NCBI GenBank assembly: GCA_030151165.1
Contig: JASLEM010000292.1
Span: 1 to 51,624, forward strand
Direction: 5' to 3'
Length of the DNA stretch: 51,624 nucleotides
Source: Burkholderiaceae bacterium
GTDB lineage: Bacteria; Pseudomonadota; Gammaproteobacteria; Burkholderiales; Burkholderiaceae
A program made the position numbers and the translations under genes. The notes beneath the pieces were generated by a model. That model made no database searches and was not told where the DNA came from. It was given only the letters and a program-made list of their open reading frames with translations. Below, one piece after another: positions 34,627-43,508 of this stretch. Each line of letters opens with the position of its first letter. Position 1 is the stretch's first letter.

Positions 34627-35406
34627 ATGCGGAAAACCTCGGGGGCGGAAGCCCGCGCCCTGCGAATCGCCCGGATGCAGGAGCTCGTCGACGCCGACGG
34701 GCCGCTGGCGTTGAAGCGGGCCGCGCAGCTGCTCGAGGTCACCGAGATGACGCTGCGGCGCGACCTCGCCGGCCCCGGTTCGCCGCTCTCATGCCTCGGC
34801 GGCTACGTGCTCGCGGCGACCCTGCCGGCGGGCGAGCGCTATTCGCTCGACGAAGCCACCGACCAGCACGCCGCCAACAAGCGCCTGGCCTGCCAGCGCG
34901 CCGCGCAGCGCGTGCACGACGGCGACAGCATCTTCATCGACTGCGGCACGACGATGGTCCACTTCGCCGAGGCGCTGCCGCCCGACCTGTCGCTCAGCGT
35001 GGCGTGTTACTCCCTCAACATTGCCAACATCCTGAGCCGCCGTCCGAACACCCAGGTCATGTTGCTCGGCGGCCTGTTCCATTCGTCGTCCGCGACGTTC
35101 TTCTCCGACGAGGGCCTCGCGTACCTGGATCGGCTGGGCATCAACAAGGCATTCATCTCGGCCGGCGGCGTGCATCCGCAACGCGGCGCGAGCTGCTCGA
35201 ACTTCCACGAAGTGCCCGTCAAGCAGGCCGCCTTGCGCAGCGCCGCCGAGAGCTACCTGATCGTCGACGAGAGCAAGCTCAACCGGGTGCGGCCGGCCTT
35301 CTTCGCGGGGCTGGAGCCGTTCTCGCAGATCGTCGTCGGCGGCGCGCTGCCGGCCGACACGCGGCGCCTGTTCAAGGAACTGCCGCTCGACATCGCGAAG
35401 GCGTAG
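34627..35406 (+). CDS. deoR: DeoR-family transcriptional repressor
   Basis: A 259-residue regulator, similar in size to E. coli DeoR (252). The HTH is ALRIARMQELVDADGPLALK followed by AAQLLEVTEMTLRRDLA. The sugar-phosphate sensing domain contains DSIFIDCGTTMVHFAEALP, TQVMLLGGLFHSSSATFFSD, NKAFISAGGVHPQRGASCSN and the Lys-rich loop YLIVDESKLNRVRPAFF. The ATG at 34627 has GGAG and GGAAG sites nearby. It is divergent from deoC and 7 bp ahead of the FGGY kinase. Binding of a sugar phosphate, probably deoxyribose 5-phosphate, should release it from the two palindromes. Confidence 0.88.
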   Translation: MRKTSGAEARALRIARMQELVDADGPLALKRAAQLLEVTEMTLRRDLAGPGSPLSCLGGYVLAATLPAGERYSLDEATDQHAANKRLACQRAAQRVHDGDSIFIDCGTTMVHFAEALPPDLSLSVACYSLNIANILSRRPNTQVMLLGGLFHSSSATFFSDEGLAYLDRLGINKAFISAGGVHPQRGASCSNFHEVPVKQAALRSAAESYLIVDESKLNRVRPAFFAGLEPFSQIVVGGALPADTRRLFKELPLDIAKA

Positions 35407-35413
35407 ACCCTCC

Positions 35414-37048
35414 ATGGACTCGAACATGTCGGCGGTCGCCACCGCCAGCGGCGCGCACTACCTCGTCGGCGTGGATGTCGGCACGGGCAGCGCCCGCGCG
35501 GGCGTCTTCGATCTCGACGGCCGCCTGCTCGCCTCGGCCAGTCGCGAGCTGGCGCTGTATCGCGAGAGCGGCGCGATCGTCGAGCAGTCGAGCGACGACG
35601 TCTGGCAGGCCGTCTGCCACGCGGTGAAGGCGGCGGTGCGGCAGGCGGGCGTCGCCGCCGAAACGATCGCCGGGATCGGCTTCGACGCGACCTGCTCGCT
35701 GGTCGTGCTCGGTGAGGGCGGGGCGCCCATGGCGGTCGGGCCGTCGGAACAGGCCGGGCGCAACATCGTGGTGTGGATGGACCACCGCGCCGTCGCGCAG
35801 GCCGAACGTATCAACGCGACGGGCCACGACGTGCTGAAGTACGTCGGCGGCCGGATCTCGCCCGAGATGCAGACGCCCAAGCTGCTGTGGCTGCTGGAGA
35901 AGCGGCCGGCCGCGTTCGCGGCCGCATGGCAGTTCATGGATCTCGCCGACTTCCTGACCTGGCGCGCGACCGGCGACCTGTCGCGCTCGACGTGCACCGT
36001 CACCTGCAAGTGGACGTACCTCGCGCACGAACGCCGGTGGGACGAGAGCTACTTCCGGAGCGTCGGGCTCGGCGTGCTGGCCGACGAAGGCTTCGCGCGC
36101 ATCGGCCCGTCGGTGGTCGCGCCCGGCACCGCGCTCGGGCACGGCCTGACCGCCGCCGTCGCCGCGGATCTCGGCCTGCGTCCCGGTACGCCCGTGGCCG
36201 CCGGCCTGATCGACGCGCACGCCGGCGGGGTCGGCACCGTCGGCGCCGGCGGCGACGCCGAGGCCTGCCTGGGCTACGTCTTCGGGACGTCCTCGTGCAC
36301 GATGACCACGACGCGCGAGCCGGTCTTCGTGCCCGGCGTCTGGGGGCCGTACTTCTCGGCGATGGTGCCGGACGCGTGGCTCAACGAAGGCGGCCAGTCG
36401 GTCGCCGGCGCCGCGATCGACCAGCTGCTCGCGATGCATCCGGCGGCGGCATCGGCCCGCGCGAGCGCGGAGGCCGCGGGCGAGTCGCTGCCCGCCATGC
36501 TGGGCCGGCTGGCCGCAGCCAAGGCGGAGCACCTGTCCGCAGCGGTGACGTTGGCCGATGGGTTGCACGTCGTCCCCGAATTCCTGGGCAACCGGGCGCC
36601 GTTCGCCGACCCGCACGCGCGGGCCGTGATCGCCGGCCTCGGCATGGAGTCCGGTCTCGACAGCCTGGTCGCGCTGTACGTCGCCGGCCTCTGTGGCATC
36701 GGCTACGGGTTGCGGCAGATCATCGACGCCCAGGCCAAGGCCGGCGCCTCCGTGTCGCAAGTCGTCATCAGCGGCGGCGCGGGCCGCAGCGACCTCGTGC
36801 GCCAGCTGCTCGCGGACGCGACCGGCAAGCCGTTGCTCTCGACGCAGACCGAAGAACCCGTCCTGCTCGGCGCGGCCATGCTCGGCGCCGTGGCGGGCCG
36901 CCGATTCGCCGACGTGCAGTCCGCCATGGCCGCGATGTCGAGGGTCGACCGAAACTATCTGCCGGCCGGCGGGGCCGTGGCGCAGTTGCATGAGGCGAGG
37001 TTTCGGGCGTTCGAGAGCTTGCAGGGCGTGGCGAGGCAGATTCGTTGA
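35414..37048 (+). CDS. FGGY-family pentulose (ribulose-type) kinase
   Basis: A 544-residue carbohydrate kinase. The N-terminal phosphate-binding loop is YLVGVDVGTGSARAGVFDLD, followed by GIGFDATCSLVVL and WMDHRA, the signature of the FGGY pentulose-kinase group (D-ribulokinase-like). The second half has GLIDAHAGGVGTVGAGGD, catalytic Asp in this loop, ADGLHVVPEFLGNRAPFADP and the C-terminal ATP site VVISGGAGRSDLVRQLLAD. It directly follows deoR. A ketopentose kinase in a deoC regulon is unexpected for pure deoxyribose use and suggests a wider pentose or pentitol range. It is the last gene with backbone-like composition. Confidence 0.9.
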   Translation: MDSNMSAVATASGAHYLVGVDVGTGSARAGVFDLDGRLLASASRELALYRESGAIVEQSSDDVWQAVCHAVKAAVRQAGVAAETIAGIGFDATCSLVVLGEGGAPMAVGPSEQAGRNIVVWMDHRAVAQAERINATGHDVLKYVGGRISPEMQTPKLLWLLEKRPAAFAAAWQFMDLADFLTWRATGDLSRSTCTVTCKWTYLAHERRWDESYFRSVGLGVLADEGFARIGPSVVAPGTALGHGLTAAVAADLGLRPGTPVAAGLIDAHAGGVGTVGAGGDAEACLGYVFGTSSCTMTTTREPVFVPGVWGPYFSAMVPDAWLNEGGQSVAGAAIDQLLAMHPAAASARASAEAAGESLPAMLGRLAAAKAEHLSAAVTLADGLHVVPEFLGNRAPFADPHARAVIAGLGMESGLDSLVALYVAGLCGIGYGLRQIIDAQAKAGASVSQVVISGGAGRSDLVRQLLADATGKPLLSTQTEEPVLLGAAMLGAVAGRRFADVQSAMAAMSRVDRNYLPAGGAVAQLHEARFRAFESLQGVARQIR

Positions 37049-37064
37049 TGTCGGGGCTGGCTGA

Positions 37065-37270
37065 CCACCCGGCAAGTGCAGTAGAACTTCCGTTCGCAAG
37101 TCTTTGATTTGTCGAACAGCCGTTCGACGCTGGTAAGGCAGTTCCGGGTGGAGGCTCCGGCGGGCACCTGCCTAAAAAACACGTTTTCGGCCAAACGACT
37201 CCGAATCCACTCGGAAATGCCTTAGCGTGGCCAGGTGGCCGCGGTTCCACCCAGAAGTGCATTAGCGTGG
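37065..37270. repeat. Cluster of four 20-25 bp repeats, candidate transposon-end sites
   Basis: Four copies of a motif close to CCACCCGGAAGTGC followed by TTAGCGTGG: copy 1 plus at 37065-37084, copy 2 minus at 37152-37132, copy 3 plus at 37206-37230, copy 4 plus at 37246-37270. Copies 3 and 4 are 40 bp apart and agree at 21 of 25 positions. The sequence right after the FGGY stop (37049) begins TGT. Motifs like CCACCCAGAA are typical of the multiple terminal repeats of IS21-family elements and of Tn7-like TnsB sites. No transposase gene is next to them, so this may be an orphan end. The rest of the gap 37049-37334 shows two short GAAC-N4-GTTC palindromes and no gene. Confidence 0.6.
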
Positions 37271-37334
37271 GCTGCCCCGCCGTGAGCACCGCCACGCTTG
37301 GCGGGCGCACCGCAAGCCCGGCAGACTCCGGCGG

Positions 37335-38582
37335 ATGCGGTTGAACCCCGACAAATACTTTAAAGACTGGAACTTAAGGCCCAGGGCGGCTCCGCACGTC
37401 CCGGCTGAGCAGCACCCCGTGCAGGCGCTGCTGGAGCCAATAGCTCTGCACAACAACCGGCTGCCTGTTCTCATGGCCGACGCCTGGGCGGCGACTCAGG
37501 AGGCGGCGCCCGCGATGCACGTCGACCTGCGGCTGGCCTGCGCCATCGTCGCAGTCGCTCAGGTCTTGGGACTGACACTTCAAGATGACCGCGTGGAGTG
37601 GCTTGTAGGTCGTTTCCGCGAGGTGCGTGGCGTTCTGGAGTACCCAGGGCTCAACGTAGGGAAGCCGGTTTTCCAACGTATCAGGCAAGCGCGGAGCAAC
37701 CGACGCAGGTTCCACTCATTCGACGGTGTTGGCCAAGTAAACGAGGTGGCCGACCTTGCAGCCGAAATCCAATCCGCGTCGCGAACCAGGCTGGAAAGAT
37801 GGGCGAAACGCTACCTGTCTTCGGAGGCTGCACTCCTTCTGCCCACCGACCTCCTGCAGCAGCTTATCTTGCGGATTCGGCCGCTGCCAGAACCAATCAC
37901 GCGGTGGCTGTCTGAATACAGAGAGCCGTTCATCTTCAAGACGCCGCTTCCCAACGGCGGCGCTGCGCATCGAACCGTCGTGTTTGCGATGCAGCGCCTG
38001 GCCGCGGCTTGTTGCGCGAGGTATTCGGTCTACCGTCCGCTGACCGCAGAGCAACTCGCAAAGCTGCAGGAGCCTTCACGCGCGGATTGGTGGGGTGATT
38101 TGATTCGTGCCAGCGGCTTGAGCGAAGCGCTGACCCACAAGGCCATGCACTCACCCGGCACTGTTTCTCGTGCCACAACGCGCATTGAGAAGCTCTCCAA
38201 TGCACTCGCGGAAGCGTGTGCCGACCGGCGGCACTGGCCTCGGTGGCTGGAAAGTCTGCAGTCGCGAGTTTTGTATGTGCGGGACCAGTGCGCAAACTGC
38301 CGGGAGCACGGTCGGCCCACTCTTGTGCCTCCGACGGTCAGGCCGCCTTTCGGAGCAGGGTGTTCCTGCGTCCACGTCGAATGGGCGCCTGAAAGCCTCA
38401 CAGGCGTCTCCGAAGGGCAGCGTGCAACAGTCAATCTCGACTGGCGCTGGCAGCGGTTCCTCCTGTTGTGGCGGCTCAACTACGTCGACACCTTCTACAG
38501 CTTCGGACCGCTGTGGGAGTTCTTTGAAGACGAGCAGATGCGAGCGAGGCAGCGAAGAACCGGGGAGAGGGTGGTGGGCTGA
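37335..38582 (+). CDS. Unrecognised protein, first gene of the accessory island
   Basis: A 415-residue soluble protein starting MRLNPDKYFKDWNLRPRAA. It is rich in Arg, Leu and Trp. The middle is mostly helical, and the C-terminus has a cysteine group (CANCREHGRPTLVPP and GAGCSC) that could bind zinc. There is no signal peptide or membrane segment. Codon use is less GC-biased than in the genes to the left. It follows the repeat cluster directly, the position often taken by a gene tied to element function, but I see no DDE, tyrosine or serine recombinase motif. The ribosome site is weak; a later ATG (37473) is possible. Function unknown. Confidence 0.65.
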   Translation: MRLNPDKYFKDWNLRPRAAPHVPAEQHPVQALLEPIALHNNRLPVLMADAWAATQEAAPAMHVDLRLACAIVAVAQVLGLTLQDDRVEWLVGRFREVRGVLEYPGLNVGKPVFQRIRQARSNRRRFHSFDGVGQVNEVADLAAEIQSASRTRLERWAKRYLSSEAALLLPTDLLQQLILRIRPLPEPITRWLSEYREPFIFKTPLPNGGAAHRTVVFAMQRLAAACCARYSVYRPLTAEQLAKLQEPSRADWWGDLIRASGLSEALTHKAMHSPGTVSRATTRIEKLSNALAEACADRRHWPRWLESLQSRVLYVRDQCANCREHGRPTLVPPTVRPPFGAGCSCVHVEWAPESLTGVSEGQRATVNLDWRWQRFLLLWRLNYVDTFYSFGPLWEFFEDEQMRARQRRTGERVVG

Positions 38583-38660
38583 TTCGGACTCCAACAGCCC
38601 CTGGCTAGCCGATGTGCACGGCGTCCCTACACACGGGAATTCCATCACCTTCGACACTTC

Positions 38661-39155
38661 ATGAGAACCCTTCTACTTGCTGCGCTAGCCGCAGCGCCAC
38701 TTGCTACAGCGCAGGCTTCAGACAACAACCTCTCGTCAATCATCGGGTCGGTGATTGATAAACCGCTGTTTGGAGAGCCGGCACTTCGCAGCAGCTTCCA
38801 CCTTACGACAAGCCCCGGGCCCATTGTTCCGCAGACGAAATCTGACTTGCCGCAGCTGCGCGGCGCGGACATCGAATTGTGGCCATTCCTCGCCACCGCG
38901 CCTGCGTTTGGAGAAGGTGTACTCGCCTCAAACATTAAGGGTTGCGTATCGGAGCGGGAGCTGGCGCCAATCATGAGTCAACTGAGCGCCTTCGAGCGCC
39001 CCGCTAGCGTCGCAATAGCGCCGCATCAGGACTGGAGCCGGTCAGTACGCACATACCAAGGTAAGACTTCAAGCATCAGCTGGACGGTTGTCTTGACATT
39101 CGCAGATGGCGAATGCCTGTACAGCGTCTACTACGAAACATCTAAATCGAAATAA
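38661..39155 (+). CDS. Small secreted protein of unknown function, coupled to the RTX gene
   Basis: A 164-residue protein with a clear signal peptide (MRTLLLAALAAAPLATAQAS, cleavage near AQA). The mature part has two Cys (in KGCVSERELAP and DGECLYSVYY) that could form one disulfide, and an Arg/Trp-containing central part. It ends 7 bp before the start of the RTX-protein gene, so the two are cotranscribed. A small periplasmic partner in front of a putative metallopeptidase could be an inhibitor, chaperone or immunity factor; this is only inferred from position. No family recognised. Confidence 0.7.
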   Translation: MRTLLLAALAAAPLATAQASDNNLSSIIGSVIDKPLFGEPALRSSFHLTTSPGPIVPQTKSDLPQLRGADIELWPFLATAPAFGEGVLASNIKGCVSERELAPIMSQLSAFERPASVAIAPHQDWSRSVRTYQGKTSSISWTVVLTFADGECLYSVYYETSKSK

Positions 39156-39162
39156 GCGCCCC

Positions 39163-42120
39163 ATGTCAATTCTCGCCAACAACGCATTTTTTGACAATCT
39201 ATTTTCATTCTACTCCAACCAGACATCAATCACCCAGTTTCTTGACCTAATAAATCGCTCGCCCACGATGCAGAGGCTCATCGGGCTAGCAAACCAGTAC
39301 GGAACGCGCGGGCTCAAGATTCACATTGACACGACCAACCCAGACGGCGCTACTTGTGGCATCAGCGGAACGCCACCGGTTATTAACCTGGGTATAAATC
39401 TCGCAGACCCATCAAAGACAAGCCCTGCTGAACTTCTTGAGACATTGGCCCATGAGTTAGGTCATGCTTTCGGCGATTCACCCGCGTCGTACTGGACGAC
39501 CCCCGAAACGCTTCCTGCTGCCGGGAAGGACACATTTGCTCATTTCGCGTTCTATGCGCAGGCCTTAACTGAAGGCACTGCAATTTACGAAGCCAGTGTA
39601 GTTCTACAGGAAGCGATTGCCTCCTATGCAACGACACCCGATTCTACCGGTGCGCAAGGCTCAATCTCGCAGGCAGCGGTCGCCGGGCTGACCGCCGCCG
39701 AGCAAGCGGCCGTCGTTAGCTACGAAGCAAATCACACCGGCACCCAATCGCTTGCATACGTGAGACAGATTGTAGGGAATGACGTCTTCGACCCAGACGT
39801 CTACCCTGAGGGTTCGACTCCAAATCAGTCTTATGCCGCGACATACGCAAAGGAGTGGTGCCTTTACAAACTGGGCCTAACTTCGTGTTTTCCAAAGTCA
39901 TTCATAGCGAACGCTACTGTTGCGTTTAGTGCCACCGACTACAACAAGTTCACTGTTTCGTTCGGTATGGCGGGCTCGCAGTTTGTCTTTGATTCGACGA
40001 CAAACCTTCTATCGAAATATCAGAACGGCAAAGTAGTTGGCAGCTTTGGAGGGCTCGCGTCAACTTTATGCAGCAGCACATTTTTGCCGAGCCTGCCAGC
40101 CGACACAGCCATGTATTTCTCCAACGGCGACAACGGCCAGCAGATGAATTTGCCAGACGGAGAGGTGTTTTATTCAGACGACTCGGATTCAAGCGAGGAT
40201 GGCCAAGATGCCTCAATTCCCGATGGCGACGTGTTGTACGTCGAGCCCACTGACCTTGTGCGGAGCTTTATTTACGGCACCGACGGCGATGACTCCATGC
40301 AAACGCAGGACGCCACCGTACCTGTGACCATGGTCGGTGGCCTCGGCGACGACAACTACACGCTGGTCAACTCAGGAGACGACGTTCAGGAGGACCCGAA
40401 CGGCGGCTACGACACTGAGACCGCGTCATTCAGCTTCACGGTTGCAGACAACGTCGAGAAGGGCGTCCTGAGCGCGGACGCGCCAGATGGCACGACCCTC
40501 ACGGCAAACGACCAAGGCGATGTTCTTCAGTCGCTGTCCACAAACTCAGTCACGCTCCAAGGTGGCGCCGGTGATGACACCCTCATCGGAGGCGCCGGTA
40601 CGAACGTCTTGAATGGCGGCGGCGGGCACAATACGCTCATCGGAGGGGCTGGTGACAACACGTTCTACACCGGGCCCCTGGGTGACCACGTAGTCATCGC
40701 TGGTAACGGCAACCAAGTCGTATACGGTGGCGGCGGAACAGATGTGATTGATATCACCAGCGACGCGGCGCCGGTCACGGTCTACGCGGCAGGGAACACG
40801 ACCATCAATCTTGGCGAATCCTTCATAGCCGACCCTGACCTGCACAGCAACATCCAGCTGTTCGCCCCGACCTTGCCACCCGGGATGCCGGGACTTGTCA
40901 ACGGCGACCTCTTCGCCTGGGACGATAACGGGGGGAATCTAATTGTCAAAGCTCTCGGAGCATTCGACCCGAGCATCGCGCCAATTGTCACCACAATAAA
41001 CTGCCCAACGCAGTCCAACGTGGCAGACGTATTCACGCAGTACGCCGACGGGTCAGAGACTCTGACCTGGAACTACGCAGACGGGACTCGAGTGAACCAG
41101 TGGTTCTCGACCGCCGGTGCCCTCACCACCGAGGTGTACAACGCGAACTACGGAGACAATTGGACAACCACGCAGGCAAATGGCGTCTCAGACTCCAGCT
41201 ACACGTCGGTTGATGGCACTCACGGGTACGGGCATGTCGACGTAGATGGCAATTGGTCGCAAACTGATATCTCACCCGATGGAACCGTGAATGAAACCGA
41301 CCAGTCCGCGGACGGTTCCACTTGGCACAATCGGACGGAGCTCCCGGATGGCACCGGTACCGACCTCTACTCCAACGGGTTCCGCGCCGACTGGTCTGAG
41401 AACGGTACTGGTCGCCTGACGGTGACGAATTCGGCAGTGACGGACCAGATGGGTGGCACGGTTGGTACGGTCAATGAGGACGGGAAGGTGACGCAGGGTC
41501 AATTCGTTTTCGGAGCCGCACTGAGCCAAGACGAACTTACCGCCACCCACGACGGAAATGACCTCATCGTGGATGACAGCGAGGGTGGAGAGATTCGGCT
41601 CACAAACTGGCTCGCGAATGCCACCAACCAGATTGTCTTGCCTGACGGGACGGCGGTGACATCGGCTCAGCTAAATGGAGAGTTTGCTGCGACAGACCTG
41701 TACGGATTCACTTCAGGTGTTGTTGCCACGTCAGGCTACGAAGCGGCACTGCGCAGCATCGACCCGGCCATCGACGCGTTCTTGACGCAGTACCAGTCCG
41801 ACGGTGGAGCCTCGCCGGTGTTCCATGACGACGGGTCGGTGAACACCCAGAAGGTGTTAGCTAGCACCACCTATGCGGGAGACGACATGTTCGGGATTAC
41901 GCTCCCAGGTGGGCAAGTCTCGGAGCAGTTATATGTGAACTACGTCTACTGGCAGGACGGCTCTGGACAGACGGACATGGCCATCGACAGCGCAAGGCTG
42001 TTTGCGTTCCCGAATGCTCAGACTGGCGACTCACTCACGCACACCGCAGTCGTTGACTACAACAACCTACTGCAGGACGTTGGACCGTCGAAAAGCCCTT
42101 TGGTGCTGTTCGGAGGCTGA
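39163..42120 (+). CDS. Large RTX-repeat protein with HEXXH zinc-peptidase motif
   Basis: A 985-residue protein. Residues 93-107 hold H97-E-L-G-H101 in LLETLAHELGHAFGD, the zinc site of metallopeptidases, with a possible third ligand Glu in LTEGTAIYEA near 137. Glycine/aspartate nonapeptides (GGLGDDNYT near 391, then a run at 467-530 including GGAGDDTLIGG and GGGGHNTLIGG) are calcium-binding RTX units. The C-terminal half is made of Asp/Gly/Thr-rich beta stretches with repeated DGS, DGT and DGN turns. There is no N-terminal signal peptide, as expected for type I secretion, but no secretion genes are nearby. The start is at 39163. The preceding gene is its likely partner. Confidence 0.82.
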   Translation: MSILANNAFFDNLFSFYSNQTSITQFLDLINRSPTMQRLIGLANQYGTRGLKIHIDTTNPDGATCGISGTPPVINLGINLADPSKTSPAELLETLAHELGHAFGDSPASYWTTPETLPAAGKDTFAHFAFYAQALTEGTAIYEASVVLQEAIASYATTPDSTGAQGSISQAAVAGLTAAEQAAVVSYEANHTGTQSLAYVRQIVGNDVFDPDVYPEGSTPNQSYAATYAKEWCLYKLGLTSCFPKSFIANATVAFSATDYNKFTVSFGMAGSQFVFDSTTNLLSKYQNGKVVGSFGGLASTLCSSTFLPSLPADTAMYFSNGDNGQQMNLPDGEVFYSDDSDSSEDGQDASIPDGDVLYVEPTDLVRSFIYGTDGDDSMQTQDATVPVTMVGGLGDDNYTLVNSGDDVQEDPNGGYDTETASFSFTVADNVEKGVLSADAPDGTTLTANDQGDVLQSLSTNSVTLQGGAGDDTLIGGAGTNVLNGGGGHNTLIGGAGDNTFYTGPLGDHVVIAGNGNQVVYGGGGTDVIDITSDAAPVTVYAAGNTTINLGESFIADPDLHSNIQLFAPTLPPGMPGLVNGDLFAWDDNGGNLIVKALGAFDPSIAPIVTTINCPTQSNVADVFTQYADGSETLTWNYADGTRVNQWFSTAGALTTEVYNANYGDNWTTTQANGVSDSSYTSVDGTHGYGHVDVDGNWSQTDISPDGTVNETDQSADGSTWHNRTELPDGTGTDLYSNGFRADWSENGTGRLTVTNSAVTDQMGGTVGTVNEDGKVTQGQFVFGAALSQDELTATHDGNDLIVDDSEGGEIRLTNWLANATNQIVLPDGTAVTSAQLNGEFAATDLYGFTSGVVATSGYEAALRSIDPAIDAFLTQYQSDGGASPVFHDDGSVNTQKVLASTTYAGDDMFGITLPGGQVSEQLYVNYVYWQDGSGQTDMAIDSARLFAFPNAQTGDSLTHTAVVDYNNLLQDVGPSKSPLVLFGG

Positions 42121-42143
42121 GGCCGCGCCTAGACGACGCATAA

Positions 42144-42182
42144 AGCGGTGCCGCATTCCGTGAGGGAGGTGGTACCGCTTTT
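42144..42182 (+). terminator. Intrinsic terminator after the RTX gene
   Basis: AGCGGTGCC (42144-42152) pairs with GGTACCGCT (42171-42179) as a 9-bp stem with one G-T pair, followed by TTTT and a second T-run a few bases on. It closes the two-gene transcript 24 bp after the RTX stop. The rest of the gap to 42308 shows no gene. Confidence 0.7.
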
Positions 42183-42308
42183 CATCAGTTTTGGTCAGCC
42201 TTCGCGAGCCCGCACTCGCTGTTCAGCTACTCGCAAGCATTCCTAGAACTAGGGATACGCCTGCTGCCGAGCGTGTTGAAAAGTTCCGCCGCCTAACGGG
42301 AGGACACC

Positions 42309-43508
42309 ATGTCAAAGTTGCTGCGAAGCTGCATTGGTTCGGCCTTGCTTTGCGCCCTGGTTGCCGGCGCACATGCCCAAGCGGCACTTTGTCAAAGAAT
42401 GCTCGAAGGAGGGCTGTACTCGAACTTCAAGTTCACGGATACGGGCAACTTCGACCAAGACTTCAAAACCTACCTTTTCTCGTCGCAGTTCAAAGAGGAC
42501 TTGAAGAACAACAAGTGGGGCGGCTCCATAACGGTTCCTATCGAAGGTGTTCCGGTGTCTCTCGGCGCGAACGCAAGCGACGCTGAAGTCAGCCGGTTTC
42601 GGTCGCAAATTTCCACAGCCTCGAGCTTCACGATAAGCAGCGACTACCGGAAGACCCTGGTTTCATCGATTCCCAACGTCGACCTGGCAAAGGCCTACAG
42701 CGACTGTCTCGTAAGGGTCACCAATGCGCCGGGGTTCCATGTCGTGTCCAGCTCAGGCGACACATGGGCGAATTTCGTAGTGACTTACACGAAGCAGGTT
42801 TCCAGCGACCCGATGCCCGTGGTATCGCATTTTGAGGTGAGAAATGGGGCGCATGTGTCAACAACGTTGAGCGACGGCGCCGCAATGACTGACGCGACCA
42901 ACGTCACTGCGGATAGAGACCCCAGCAAGGACCTGCTGCTCTTCATCCAGACCGACCGAGGTGTCGTATCCGAGTCGATTCCTGCCGACCTGCAACTTGT
43001 GGTTGGCAGTGGAGTACCCATCGGCTCCGTCATTTCGTCCGTCCTTGAGCCCGACAAGTTCTACGTCGCCACAGCGGCGAACGAGCACTCGCCGGGCAAC
43101 GTCTGGACTTCGTCGAAGAGTAAATGGGCGCCAGCGGACGGACGGGCTGTTCCAGGCTCGCAGTTTGAGAAGATTGCTTCGGTGAGCTACGTGCCCGACC
43201 TGCGGGGGATGTTCGTGCGCGGTTTGGACGTTATGGACCATACGCCACCCGTTCCTCTCGACCCGAACCATCGAGACCCGGATACAACGCGGACGGTCGG
43301 AACCTACCAAGCGGACGCGTTCAAGAAGCACAGTCACCAGTATCGAGAGTGGCATTGGACCGTGCCAACGGGGAACGGGCCCTACGGCGACGGGCTAACG
43401 GCCAATCCCGGGAACCATCCACTCGAAACGACGGAGAACGACCCAGGGGACCCGAACGAAACGCGTCCTCAGAACATCGCTCTGTACTACTACATCCGCA
43501 TCAACTAG
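42309..43508 (+). CDS. Secreted protein with phage tail-collar-like C-terminal domain
   Basis: A 399-residue protein. The signal peptide is MSKLLRSCIGSALLCALVAG, ending near AHAQA. Residues about 30-230 are an unrecognised beta-rich region with a few Cys. The C-terminal part (about 235-399) has the plan of tail-fibre or collar tips: PIGSVISSVLEPDKF, WAPADGRAVPG, VPDLRGMFVRGLD, TVGTYQADAFKKHSHQY and ETRPQNIALYYYIRIN. The GGGAGG ribosome site before ATG 42309 is strong. A Sec signal on a tail-like domain is odd for a phage structural protein and suggests a surface or periplasmic adhesin. No other tail genes lie nearby. Confidence 0.75.
   Translation: MSKLLRSCIGSALLCALVAGAHAQAALCQRMLEGGLYSNFKFTDTGNFDQDFKTYLFSSQFKEDLKNNKWGGSITVPIEGVPVSLGANASDAEVSRFRSQISTASSFTISSDYRKTLVSSIPNVDLAKAYSDCLVRVTNAPGFHVVSSSGDTWANFVVTYTKQVSSDPMPVVSHFEVRNGAHVSTTLSDGAAMTDATNVTADRDPSKDLLLFIQTDRGVVSESIPADLQLVVGSGVPIGSVISSVLEPDKFYVATAANEHSPGNVWTSSKSKWAPADGRAVPGSQFEKIASVSYVPDLRGMFVRGLDVMDHTPPVPLDPNHRDPDTTRTVGTYQADAFKKHSHQYREWHWTVPTGNGPYGDGLTANPGNHPLETTENDPGDPNETRPQNIALYYYIRIN

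Noticed and set aside
37049..37334. Tn7 attachment site insertion
   Set aside because: No glmS gene or tnsABCD genes are present; the insertion follows an FGGY kinase gene.
39805..39820. tRNA T-loop-like GGTTCGACTCC
   Set aside because: It lies inside the RTX gene, codes for EGSTP, and no acceptor or anticodon arm pairs around it.
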